From positions 1 to 29,215 of the forward strand of contig UQOG01000012.1 in assembly GCA_900542615.1 (NCBI GenBank): a stretch of 29,215 nt of DNA, in the 5' to 3' direction. Positions 1 through 8,034 of this stretch are shown piece after piece. Source of the stretch: an uncultured Eubacteriales bacterium. GTDB taxonomy: Bacteria > Bacillota > Clostridia > Christensenellales > CAG-138. The position numbers were made by a program, and so were the translations under genes. How positions within the stretch are numbered: position 1 is the stretch's first letter; the number at the start of each line of letters is the position of its first letter. Below the pieces are notes generated by a model, which made no database searches, was not told where the DNA came from, and worked only from the letters and a program-made list of their open reading frames with translations.

Positions 1-52
1 GAGCTATGAAAACCTCGAAAAAGTGGCGCAAGCCACTTTTTCGACAGCCTGA
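1..52 (+). repeat. 52-bp dispersed hairpin element, copy 1
   Basis: This segment is identical over all 52 bases to the reverse complement of 22874-22925. It contains an 11-bp perfect stem (17-27 with 32-42, loop GCAA) whose arms begin and end in A/T runs, so it could act as a bidirectional intrinsic terminator. It lies downstream of the phosphatase gene that ends at 156. The identity over 22 kb, in non-coding DNA, points to a dispersed intergenic repeat family rather than chance. Confidence 0.8.
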
Positions 53-111
53 GAGGGAGGGGCCTTTGGCCCCTCCCTCTGTTGGTTTGGCAGGCCCTTG
101 GCCTGCCAAAC
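17..111 (-). terminator. three consecutive hairpins downstream of the phosphatase gene
   Basis: Three perfect inverted repeats follow one another: 17-42 (11-bp stem), 52-80 (13-bp stem, loop TTT) and 85-111 (12-bp stem, loop CTT). Read on the minus strand they come after the phosphatase stop at 156. The last one reached has a CACTTTTTC arm and is the best terminator candidate. The other two are very GC-rich stems without a U tract. Confidence 0.5.
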
Positions 112-155
112 GCCGCCGCCCCCCCGGGGATGGCTGGCGATTTACCTGGGCGCTT

Positions 156-623
156 CTAGCAGCTTGGCAAGGATGGCCAAAGCCGCTCCAAAAGGCCCCG
201 GCAGCCCAAGGCCACCTGCTGATAGGTAGCCTCAAAATCCCCCGTATACCACGGGTCCGGGATATCCGCCCCGCTGCCGGCGAAATCCAAAAGCCGGTGG
301 ATCTTCCCTGCCGGATCGCTTCCCAGGATGCGCTTCATGTTGGCTATATTTTGCCCGTCCATACCCACCAGGTAATCATATCGGGCATAATCCTGCCTTT
401 GCAATTGGGTCGCCCGGTGCCCATCCAAGGGTATGCCGTGTTCCTGTAAGGTGCGCCGGGCCGGGGGATAGATGGGGTTCCCCAACTCCTCCCGGCTGGT
501 CGCGGCAGAGTCGATATAAACCGCATCCCCCAGCCCCGCTTCTTTTACCAGCGCCTTCATGACGCAAGCCGCCATAGGGGAGCGGCAAATATTGCCGTGG
601 CACACGAACAGGATTTTTATCAT
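156..623 (-). CDS. low-molecular-weight protein tyrosine phosphatase
   Basis: A cytoplasmic phosphatase of 155 residues, the usual length for the family, which removes phosphate from protein tyrosines. The P-loop CX5R lies at Cys8-Arg14 (VCHGNICRS), and the general-acid DPW motif is at Asp123-Trp125. The start at 623 is supported by an AGGAG ribosome site about 8 bases upstream. The first ten codons are repeated as a relic at 15224 next to azlD, which suggests that this gene once stood directly after azlD. It appears to have been separated from it by insertion of the CRISPR-Cas island, so the present promoter and ribosome site would come from the island. The exact substrate cannot be told from sequence. 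Confidence 0.93.
   Translation of the reverse strand: MIKILFVCHGNICRSPMAACVMKALVKEAGLGDAVYIDSAATSREELGNPIYPPARRTLQEHGIPLDGHRATQLQRQDYARYDYLVGMDGQNIANMKRILGSDPAGKIHRLLDFAGSGADIPDPWYTGDFEATYQQVALGCRGLLERLWPSLPSC
594..623. repeat. left junction repeat of the CRISPR-Cas island (putative attL)
   Basis: These 30 bases, which are the first codons of the phosphatase gene, match 15195-15224 in the same orientation at 27 of 30 positions. A 16-base core (599-614) is identical. A second short direct repeat, ACGTCCTGTA, occurs at 640-649 on the island side and again at 15179-15188 on the island side of the other junction. The relic integrase gene lies just inside. This is the arrangement expected for the left end of an integrated element. 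The assignment is an inference. Confidence 0.55.
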
Positions 624-670
624 CTTTTTTACTCCTCATACGTCCTGTATTTTTTCTCAAACGCTTGCTA

Positions 671-1302
671 TTACCCCATCGCAAAATCGCTGAAACACTT
701 GTGCTCTTTAATTTGTTTCAGAAGATCCCGCTTCTATTTCCGACCGATGACTTCTCTCGTCACTGGGTCATGTAACACCACTGGCGCTAACTCAAAATCA
801 AACGGGGAGTTGCAGATTCGGTCATCATCCTCAGCCATCTGGAATGCCGGTCTGAGAACGCATCGAATCGAATGCGGCGAGCGATCCCCTCTGCCGTCAA
901 CCCGATGGAATGTAATCAGCCATGCTTTGGCCTTCCACAAGCGTACCGTAGCGATGCGCTGCCTGCCAAACGCCTCTTTTTTCAAAATGTTGCCGTCTGT
1001 GACCTGCGGCCGTACTATAGAGGGCGCCCGTTTTCAAAGGCACATGCTTTTCCAACCGTTCAAAACCGCGAACTGCCCACCGTTGGTTACGATGTGATTG
1101 GACAAATCAGCTGTAATTGGGCTTTTCTTTTCTCTCAGGGAAGGCTTCTCGCTTTTTCCCTTGGGCATAGGATCATTTTTATCCAGCCGCCAGCTGTACA
1201 TATTTGCGCTTTGCTATCCTCGTCTAGATAACGGAACCGATACCTCCCATCCTTACGCTGATACTCGCCTTCTTGCAAAATGCGATTGTCCCGTCTTTTC
1301 AC
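671..1302 (-). pseudogene. decayed Tn916-family tyrosine integrase, N-terminal half only
   Basis: Several frames on the minus strand read as pieces of one Tn916-type integrase. The arm-binding N-terminal domain reads KRRDNRILQEGEYQRKDGRY (about 1240-1300). The core-binding domain reads KKEAFGRQRIATVRLWKAKA, then RPAFQMAEDDDRICNSPFDF, then VVLHDPVTREVIGRK (about 734-985). A last piece, KRDLLKQIKEHKCFSDF, follows to about 674. In-frame stops are visible near 1135, 1034 and 734, and at least one frameshift separates the first two blocks. The whole catalytic domain with the R-H-R-Y residues is missing. A GTG at 1302 fits the usual start of the family. The gene cannot make an active recombinase. 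Confidence 0.85.
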
Positions 1303-1711
1303 GCATTGAAATCTCTCCGCAAAAGAAAGGAACGCCGAACTTGCGCCCTTATCATAGCACAAGTTTGGTTCTACGTATAGGTCTGCCATAAAAGATTGGC
1401 AATCTACCATCGACTTTTCGAAATGCTTCAAGATAGTCGTGACCTAATTCTGATACCGCTCAAATTTATCCCGCTAATCAGAGGACAATTGCCATGATGG
1501 AAAGCGCAGCCAAAAGTCATAATTCCTAAAGCCGATCATTTTTTCAAGGTTTCGTGTCTCCTGAAAAACTCATATTCCCGAAAAAGCAGGCCCGCTCCCA
1601 TGCGTCTCAAAGGAGAAAAGTTACTTAAATCCATTATTTTCGTTTATGGAATACTGTATCAGTTTCTAGCAAAAATGGGTGTATATTAAACTGTCTATCC
1701 CAGAAGGATAA

Positions 1712-1786
1712 ATGGACTTTCGGGCAGTGAATAAGCGCCTGACGCTGGAGCAGCTAGCCAAGCAGATTGGATTCTCCAATGCATGA
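1712..1786 (+). CDS. 24-codon frame, possible truncated helix-turn-helix protein
   Basis: A short frame preceded by an AGAAGGAT-like ribosome site. Its translation contains RLTLEQLAKQIGFSNA, which resembles the start of a helix-turn-helix (LTLEQLAKQIGFS) but then stops at once. It is most likely the front end of a broken regulator left from the element, or a chance frame. No function is assigned. Confidence 0.2.
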   Translation: MDFRAVNKRLTLEQLAKQIGFSNA

Positions 1787-1859
1787 TTAAGTTATCAGAA
1801 AATAGCAATCCTCCAAGCGCAGAACTTCAGGCCCCGAATTTGAGTAATAATATGGTTAC

Positions 1860-2144
1860 ATGATTGTGCAGCGGCAAAAACAACAATCGTTACTATGTGA
1901 GATTTCCACCTGGAATAATTTATGGTGGCGGATGACGGATGTTGAGATTTTTGTTAAGGAGATCGCCAAGATCCGGATGGCTCAGATAGATCTAGTTTTG
2001 GAAGCTGCCCGACAGGAACTGATCCGCGGCCATGCATCAGAAGAAAATGGCTTTTGCGTCCGCACGCTGAAGCCTGGCATAATGCAGGGCAGCGCTTATT
2101 CAGCCACACGATTCATAAGGGGAGCGAAGATAGCGGTATTATAG
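1860..2144 (+). CDS. hypothetical protein, unrecognised
   Basis: A frame of 94 codons, or about 70 if the internal ATG at 1932 is used. The middle part (MTDVEIFVKEIAKIRMAQID) could form amphipathic helices. No family is recognised, no strong ribosome site precedes either start, and there are no transmembrane segments. It lies between the integrase relic and the CRISPR trailer, 55 bases before the last repeat. It may be a leftover fragment of the element. Confidence 0.25.
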   Translation: MIVQRQKQQSLLCEISTWNNLWWRMTDVEIFVKEIAKIRMAQIDLVLEAARQELIRGHASEENGFCVRTLKPGIMQGSAYSATRFIRGAKIAVL

Positions 2145-2198
2145 CTATTCTCAATTGGACGCTCTTTATCGGATGGCATTTCCATTGGTAGAAAATAT

Positions 2199-5100
2199 GG
2201 ATTACCCCCGCATGTGCGGGGAACAGCCGTACTCCATGCCTTTGCGGTATTTTTTGGCGGGATCACCCCCGCGCGTGCGGGGAACAGGTATTTTATCCCG
2301 GCAGTATCGCAAGATGGCGAGGATCACCCCCGCGCGTGCGGGGAACAGCCAACCCGCCGCCGTGAGCATGGCTGTGACGGAGGATCACCCCCGCGCGTGC
2401 GGGGAACAGTTGCGTATTGCTCAAACTGCCACAAATGAACAAGGATCACCCCCGCGCGTGCGGGGAACAGATTCCGTCAAATCCACGTCATGGTCGGTGC
2501 CCATGGATCACCCCCGCGCGTGCGGGGAACAGGATAAGATACGGATATTAACGCAAACAGCTTAAGGATCACCCCCGCGCGTGCGGGGAACAGAATACGA
2601 CAAGAAGCCGAAGTAAATAGTATAGAGGATCACCCCCGCGCGTGCGGGGAACAGGCCAGCTCTTTTTTCGTTTTCCCGGACGCGTATGGATCACCCCCGC
2701 GCGTGCGGGGAACAGCATCATACCACAGCATGGCCCTCCTGGCTCGAAGGATCATCCCCGCGCGTGCGGGGAACAGCAGCTCGATAGACATATACCCTTC
2801 GATATTCTGGGATCACCCCCGCGCGTGCGGGGAACAGGGTTGTTTTCGGGCTGGCATGGCCCAGGATGCGGGATCACCCCCGCGCGTGCGGGGAACAGCA
2901 ATATATTTTGCAAAAATATTATACAAAAATAGGATCACCCCCGCGCGTGCGGGGAACAGCGGTGGCCCCGCTTTTTCCAGCCTATGGGCATAGGATCACC
3001 CCCGCGCGTGCGGGGAACAGTATATGACGCAAGAGTTTTTCACCTGGACCATGGGATCACCCCCGCGCGTGCGGGGAACAGCCAACTTCCCGCCCCACAT
3101 GGACGGTGCCTAAGGGATCACCCCCGCGCGTGCGGGGAACAGCCTTCGCCTGGTGGCTTCGGGCCCACTCGCTTGGGATCACCCCCGCGCGTGCGGGGAA
3201 CAGCGCCTGGCCAAATTGTTAAAAGCTCATACACCGGGATCACCCCCGCGCGTGCGGGGAACAGAATGCCCACTTCATCCCCCGTTCCCATAACGGGGGA
3301 TCACCCCCGCGCGTGCGGGGAACAGACATACCCTATTCCCCCCTTAATTGATGGAGAAGGATCACCCCCGCGCGTGCGGGGAACAGAGGCCCCCTACATG
3401 AGCATATCATATCATAAAGGGATCACCCCCGCGCGTGCGGGGAACAGCAGCAGTGAGTACATCGTCAATATCACGTTTCAGGATCACCCCCGCGCGTGCG
3501 GGGAACAGCACCAGCACCAGCAGCAGCGGCGGGGGCACCTAGGATCACCCCCGCGCGTGCGGGGAACAGTCCGCGTTTTCATCAGTGCCGATAGTGGCAA
3601 GGGGATCACCCCCGCGCGTGCGGGGAACAGGCGTGGCCCGAGGCAATGAGCTGCTCCGCATAGGGATCACCCCCGCGCGTGCGGGGAACAGTATATATCC
3701 AAACAATGCAACACGGATGGTCTTGGATCACCCCCGCGCGTGCGGGGAACAGCTTATCATAAGACTTCGTTGGATGCAAGCATAGGGATCACCCCCGCGC
3801 GTGCGGGGAACAGAGCCCCCCTGCCATACGCACGGTGGCGGGGGCTGGATCACCCCCGCGCGTGCGGGGAACAGATCCCTTTTTGACCCACCCCAAATAC
3901 CAGATAAGGATCACCCCCGCGCGTGCGGGGAACAGGATTTGGTGGTAGTTCCGTCCGCCGCCGTTACGGGATCACCCCCGCGCGTGCGGGGAACAGTTCC
4001 ACCCTCATGTCTAAGGACAAGGCGGTCATGGATCACCCCCGCGCGTGCGGGGAACAGACAATCAGAAAGCAACCCGTTAAAAATAGTTAAGGATCACCCC
4101 CGCGCGTGCGGGGAACAGGCCCGCCCCCTCGCGGTCGCTGCCGCACCCAGGGGATCACCCCCGCGCGTGCGGGGAACAGGATACGGGGGAGAGCCGCGCC
4201 AAAGGCGGTAAAGGATCACCCCCGCGCGTGCGGGGAACAGCCCCGGCTGTAGCTTGGAGCGGTAGCGCCCGTAGGATCACCCCCGCGCGTGCGGGGAACA
4301 GTTTTTACTAACCACGCGGTTTCATTCGCTTTTAGGATCACCCCCGCGCGTGCGGGGAACAGCATATGCAGCAGGGTTGCGAGAGCTCGGCGCAGGGATC
4401 ACCCCCGCGCGTGCGGGGAACAGGCCGCCAGCAAGCACGACACGCGCCTCGCAAAAGGATCACCCCCGCGCGTGCGGGGAACAGGCTCTGTAAAAAAAAT
4501 ACCCCGCCGTGTTCTAGGATCACCCCCGCGCGTGCGGGGAACAGTTTGCAATAGCGGTTGTACTATGTTTTCTATCAGGATCACCCCCGCGCGTGCGGGG
4601 AACAGTTCCCCCAGCACCCAACGTTTTTCCGTCTGCTTGGATCACCCCCGCGCGTGCGGGGAACAGGGAGACCCCTGCCGCCGACGCTCCCGCCGCTGAG
4701 GATCACCCCCGCGCGTGCGGGGAACAGGGCCCTGCGCCTGGTGGCTCCGGGCCCGCTTGCGGATCACCCCCGCGCGTGCGGGGAACAGGGACTGGAAAGA
4801 CCATCCGGAGCAAAACGGGGAGGATCACCCCCGCGCGTGCGGGGAACAGTTTCTAGCGAGGAAACTGCCGGTGCAAATATTAGGATCACCCCCGCGCGTG
4901 CGGGGAACAGAATACGGGATTGACCCTGCCTATGTTTGGAGGAGGATCACCCCCGCGCGTGCGGGGAACAGCGGCTCAGGTTAAACATGCCGCCACCCCC
5001 TTAGGGATCACCCCCGCGCGTGCGGGGAACAGGTTCCTCCTTTAGTAGGTACTGCCGCCTCGGGAGGATCACCCCCGCGCGTGCGGGGAACAGGGATATA

Positions 5101-5520
5101 TTCATGTTTGATACTGGGTTTAGTATGGATCACCCCCGCGCGTGCGGGGAACAGTTATCACCAGTAATCGTCATACTTCCTGATACAGGATCACCCCCGC
5201 GCGTGCGGGGAACAGACGCAACCGAACCGGCGAACAGCCGAACCCATGGGATCACCCCCGCGCGTGCGGGGAACAGCCTTGCCATGCGCGGTAATGACCA
5301 AGTGCGGCAGGATCACCCCCGCGCGTGCGGGGAACAGCGACCCGCGCCTCACAAAAGGAATCGACTATACGGATCACCCCCGCGCGTGCGGGGAACAGGA
5401 GGAGACTTACACTTTTGACGACTTGTGTTTGGGATCACCCCCGCGCGTGCGGGGAACAGCATGGGCTACGACGGGGCCATGCCCCGCCTGGGGGATCACC
5501 CCCGCGCGTGCGGGGAACAG
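2199..5520 (-). CRISPR. type I-E CRISPR array, 55 repeats and 54 spacers
   Basis: A 28-bp repeat (plus-strand GGATCACCCCCGCG...GGGGAACAG; crRNA sense CTGTTCCCCG...GGTGATCC) recurs every 61 bp from 2199 to 5493. Its palindromic core is typical of type I-E. Spacers are 33 bp, except one of 34 (2471-2504) and one of 32 (4485-4516). Only two repeats deviate: the terminal one at 2199 has three changes, and the one at 2749 has one (C to T). The decayed end repeat marks 2199 as the trailer end. The leader is therefore at 5521 onward, beside cas2, with transcription leftward on the minus strand. The long array of near-perfect repeats suggests it was maintained and growing until recently. Positions and counts were followed repeat by repeat. 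Confidence 0.98.
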
Positions 5521-5673
5521 ACTAAAAAAATCCTGCTTTTTTCTACATTTTCTTTTTCCAGGTCAATGGAATTCATTTAGTTTCCAATACAATTGCAGCA
5601 GCAGTTCGCAATCATTTTGGGCTCGACGAACCTCTTTGCAGGGCAACTCCAAATGTTTTGCCAAAGTGGGCAG
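5521..5673 (-). promoter_or_regulatory. CRISPR leader, partly overlapping the decayed cas2-dnaQ 3' end
   Basis: The space between cas2 and the first repeat. The 42 bases next to the array are AT-rich (purine-rich on the minus strand), while 5563-5673 still reads as the tail of the DnaQ domain. A weak minus-strand promoter can be proposed with a TTGACC -35 (5561-5566) and TAGAAA -10 (5540-5545), spacing only 15. It would start the pre-crRNA close to the first repeat. The role as leader follows from position and array polarity; the promoter boxes are tentative. Confidence 0.6.
5563..5673 (-). pseudogene. out-of-use C-terminal end of the Cas2-fused DnaQ domain
   Basis: After the TAG at 5674-5676 the same frame stays open for 36 codons and still looks like a DEDDh exonuclease end. 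It reads LPTLAKHLELPCKEV, then RRAQNDCELLLQLYWKLNEFH, then TGA at 5563. The preceding residues VPNY plus the stop plus LPTLA fit the family pattern PNYKLPTLA, so a Lys codon AAG probably became TAG. In the ExoIII motif HRAxxD the His is replaced by Arg (RRAQND). This stretch is not translated unless the stop is read through. Confidence 0.75.
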
Positions 5674-6423
5674 CTAGTAGTTCGGCACACCATATATACG
5701 TCGTCGGGCAAGGTTTAACAAATCAGTACAGCGATTGGTTAGGACTGGTTTTCTAAATCCTGTACAGGCTGTTCTGAGAAACCCCATATCAAAGGCAATA
5801 TTGTATCCTACCAATCTATCTTTCCCCACAAAAGCCAAAAACCCCTGTAGTGCTTGCTCCAATGGTTCTCCTTGCTCCTTTAGCAGTTGGTCTGTAATAC
5901 CGGTCCGTTCTACCACTGTTTTTGGCAACTTTTGATTGCACTGAACCAAGGCAGCAAACCGCTGTGTTTCCTTGCCGGCCTCTATCCGTATTGCTGCAAG
6001 CTCGATTATGCTGTCCTCTGCCGGATTCAACCCCGTGGTTTCCAGATTCAGGATCACGAAAGAATCCAAGGCTATTCCCGCTTTTGTATGCGCTCTCTGG
6101 GCCATTTGCCGTTTGGCAGCATGGCTAAACCCAGGCTTCAGCGTCTCCTGGGATTGAACGGCCTGGGGTAGCGGCCGGCGCATGAGCTTGAGTCCATCAT
6201 AATCCACCGGTTCCCATGCGGTGTTGTGCACCCGAAAGTCCATCTTTTGTTCGCCGTTGGTTGAATAGACCATGGTTGCACGTCCATTCTTTAAATTATC
6301 GCAGACCCGCAGCCAAAGCGCCTCCCGTACCCGCTGGCTCACCTGTCCCACATAGACGCCGGTGTTAATTTCAAACAGCCATTTGGAGAGATCACCCCTC
6401 AGCTGGGGTGGACAGTCTGTCAT
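5674..6423 (-). CDS. cas2: Cas2 fused to a truncated DnaQ-like domain (type I-E)
   Basis: Cas2 is the structural partner of Cas1 in the spacer-integration complex. Residues 1-90 from the ATG used here are Cas2 of the I-E kind (CPPQLRGDLSKWLFEINTGV). Residues 120-249 are a DEDDh exonuclease domain, a fusion known in some I-E systems. The domain looks inactive: ExoI DxE is Asn126-Leu-Glu128, and translation stops after PNY before ExoIII. The ATG at 6423 would remove the first beta strand. The frame upstream reads IIVIT, matching the family N-terminus, with a GAGGAGGAGG ribosome-like tract before ATC at 6438, so the true start is probably upstream and non-canonical. The gene overlaps the end of cas1. 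Confidence 0.88.
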   Translation of the reverse strand: MTDCPPQLRGDLSKWLFEINTGVYVGQVSQRVREALWLRVCDNLKNGRATMVYSTNGEQKMDFRVHNTAWEPVDYDGLKLMRRPLPQAVQSQETLKPGFSHAAKRQMAQRAHTKAGIALDSFVILNLETTGLNPAEDSIIELAAIRIEAGKETQRFAALVQCNQKLPKTVVERTGITDQLLKEQGEPLEQALQGFLAFVGKDRLVGYNIAFDMGFLRTACTGFRKPVLTNRCTDLLNLARRRIYGVPNY

Positions 6424-7385
6424 GGTGATGACGATGATGGCCCCTCCTCCTCCTCTCCACGAAAATAATTGATTCCATTTGATACCGTTCCAATTTTGTT
6501 ATCCCAAAGGTAGACAACTTCCTCCTGTTCTGTGCTTTCCGCTTCGGGCAAAAGCAGCCAGCGGATATCGTGGACCATGCGCTCCAAAATTTTTGCGCTT
6601 ACCATGGCATCCCGCACACGACGGCGTACAACAGCCGGTAGATCCTCCGGCTCCTCTGCGGCGGTTTGGAAGGCGATCGGAATCGTGATTTCAGCCTTGT
6701 ACAGATCGGCAATATCGTAGACAAAGGAGCGTTCATGCCCCACATGAATAAACCCCAACCCTGGCGCACATCCCAAAGCGACAATGACGGCATGGGCCAG
6801 GCCGTACAGGCAGGCATGACCGGCTGACAGCGCTTGGTTAACCGCATCTCCAGAAGAAAAGTCATCGGGATTGTAAACGCGTCCGCTCCAGGCAACGCCG
6901 GTCTCCTTGGCATATGCACGGTAAACGTTACGCACTCTGCTTCCCTCTCGTCCACGCAGCTGCTGCATGGTCAGATGGGCGACGTTCTCATCCGGAAAGC
7001 GCAGCTGATACATTTTCCTGACCACTTCCAAATGCTTGCGGGTATTGCTCACCAGCTCCGCTTGTCTGATCAAAAGGTTCGCTCGTGTCGTCAATGGGCG
7101 GCCGTGGGCATAATAACGCACGCCGTGCTCGCCAACCCAGACAGCCCCCACACCGGTATCTCCCATCAGTTCCATGGCCCGATGTGTGACACGGGTCCCC
7201 GGGCCCAGCAACAGCACCGAAATGGCCGCTGCCGGGATATGAACTACACCTTTTTCATCGGTCATGGTAATCGCCCCATCCTGTCTCCCCAGCGTACAGT
7301 GCTCCAGATACAGAAAGGTCATGCGATCCTTGACTTGCGGCAGGGCCTGTAGATCCGGTCGGATCACACCAGAATGTGCTGACAC
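6420..7385 (-). CDS. cas1: CRISPR-associated integrase Cas1, type I-E
   Basis: Cas1 of 321 residues, the metal-dependent integrase that inserts new spacers at the leader end. By alignment to the well-studied E. coli protein, the active-site residues are Glu147 (in RGREGSRVR), His214 (in FIHVG), and Asp224 and Asp227 (in SFVYDIADLYK); all are present. The start is GTG at 7385, set by a GGAGG site six bases upstream that overlaps the end of cas6e. The last residues EEEEGPSSSSP come from a GAG repeat that doubles as the probable ribosome site for cas2. The protein looks intact and active. Confidence 0.96.
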   Translation of the reverse strand: MSAHSGVIRPDLQALPQVKDRMTFLYLEHCTLGRQDGAITMTDEKGVVHIPAAAISVLLLGPGTRVTHRAMELMGDTGVGAVWVGEHGVRYYAHGRPLTTRANLLIRQAELVSNTRKHLEVVRKMYQLRFPDENVAHLTMQQLRGREGSRVRNVYRAYAKETGVAWSGRVYNPDDFSSGDAVNQALSAGHACLYGLAHAVIVALGCAPGLGFIHVGHERSFVYDIADLYKAEITIPIAFQTAAEEPEDLPAVVRRRVRDAMVSAKILERMVHDIRWLLLPEAESTEQEEVVYLWDNKIGTVSNGINYFRGEEEEGPSSSSP

Positions 7386-7388
7386 AGT

Positions 7389-8030
7389 CTACCTCCGGTT
7401 GATAACAGTCATAAGGCCAAAGCCGTAGGCCTTGCCACGCCCAATGCCGTTGGTGAGCAGGGCACAGAACCGGCCGGGATCCGTCACCTGTAAAACGCCC
7501 TCATAGGTCACCGACAGCAGCGAGACCGGGCGTCCGGACTCCGTTCCTTTATTAAAGTGCAGCCAACGGCTTTCTGTTACGGTAAACGCCTCCGGGTTGA
7601 GGGAAAAACCATGTTTTTCCGCGCGATCCAGTAGCCACTGCTGTTGATATGCCACGGTACAGTGTGCATACACTTTGCCCCGGCCACCGGAACCGTCCTT
7701 TGTGGGGCAGCTTCTTGTAGGATTGGCTGTCAGCCGGAACTGCCAGGCGCTGCCTGGGGTGATCCGGCGCAGCAACTGGTCATAATCCTTGGTTGCCGCA
7801 TCCGCCATACCCGACGGGCCGAACTGGTCTCCTATAACCGACAGGTCAGGCCGATCCTCGCTGAGCATCAGCAGATATAATTTGTCCCCCAGCCGGTCTA
7901 GCCTCCAGAGCCGTCGGCGGCGCGCGCCAGGGAAGGAACGTTCCACGGCGCCGTGCAGCATCTGCGGCGAGGCCATTGCCCGCATTGTGGCGCGGCGGGT
8001 CATATCCAGTTCCACACGGGATAAATACAT
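7389..8030 (-). CDS. cas6e: Cas6e pre-crRNA endoribonuclease
   Basis: Cas6e (CasE) cuts the repeat hairpin of the pre-crRNA and stays bound to the crRNA 3' handle in Cascade. The protein has 213 residues, normal for the family. The catalytic His is His26 (MLHGAVE), and the glycine-rich RNA-binding loop near the C-terminus reads GIGRGKAYGFGLMTV. The start at 8030 is preceded by GAGGTGA seven bases upstream, located at the end of cas5e. The stop lies three bases before the cas1 GTG. The GC-rich palindromic repeat in the array is a suitable substrate. Confidence 0.96.
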   Translation of the reverse strand: MYLSRVELDMTRRATMRAMASPQMLHGAVERSFPGARRRRLWRLDRLGDKLYLLMLSEDRPDLSVIGDQFGPSGMADAATKDYDQLLRRITPGSAWQFRLTANPTRSCPTKDGSGGRGKVYAHCTVAYQQQWLLDRAEKHGFSLNPEAFTVTESRWLHFNKGTESGRPVSLLSVTYEGVLQVTDPGRFCALLTNGIGRGKAYGFGLMTVINRR

Positions 8031-8034
8031 GCTG

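Larger units (their letters stand above)
1303..2198. other. AT-richer remnant region between integrase relic and CRISPR trailer
   Basis: About 0.9 kb that looks less GC-rich than the rest of the window. The minus strand upstream of the integrase relic keeps a broken reading frame (1303-1431 and beyond), interrupted by TAG codons, that I do not recognise. A xis gene would be expected here in a Tn916-like element, but none was recognised. Two short plus-strand frames are listed separately. Confidence 0.4.

Noticed and set aside
6..449. A 147-codon plus-strand frame starting MKTSKKWRKPLFRQPE
   Set aside because: It starts in the dispersed 52-bp element and runs antisense through the phosphatase gene; the same peptide start occurs in the other copy at 22920 for the same reason.
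597..1391. Plus-strand frames over the integrase relic (597-1097, 872-1231, 1098-1391)
   Set aside because: The opposite strand shows clear integrase homology in pieces; the plus-strand products have no family features.
5674..5676. TAG in the DnaQ domain as a recoded (pyrrolysine or suppressor) codon
   Set aside because: Two catalytic positions, one on each side of the TAG, are also lost, which points to ordinary decay, and no recoding signal is visible.
2155..5677. A chain of plus-strand frames encoding Pro/Arg/Gly-rich repeats (SPPRVRGT, ITPARAGN, HPRACGEQ)
   Set aside because: They are translations of the CRISPR repeat in three frames; the 61-bp period shifts the frame at each unit, and no ribosome sites are present.
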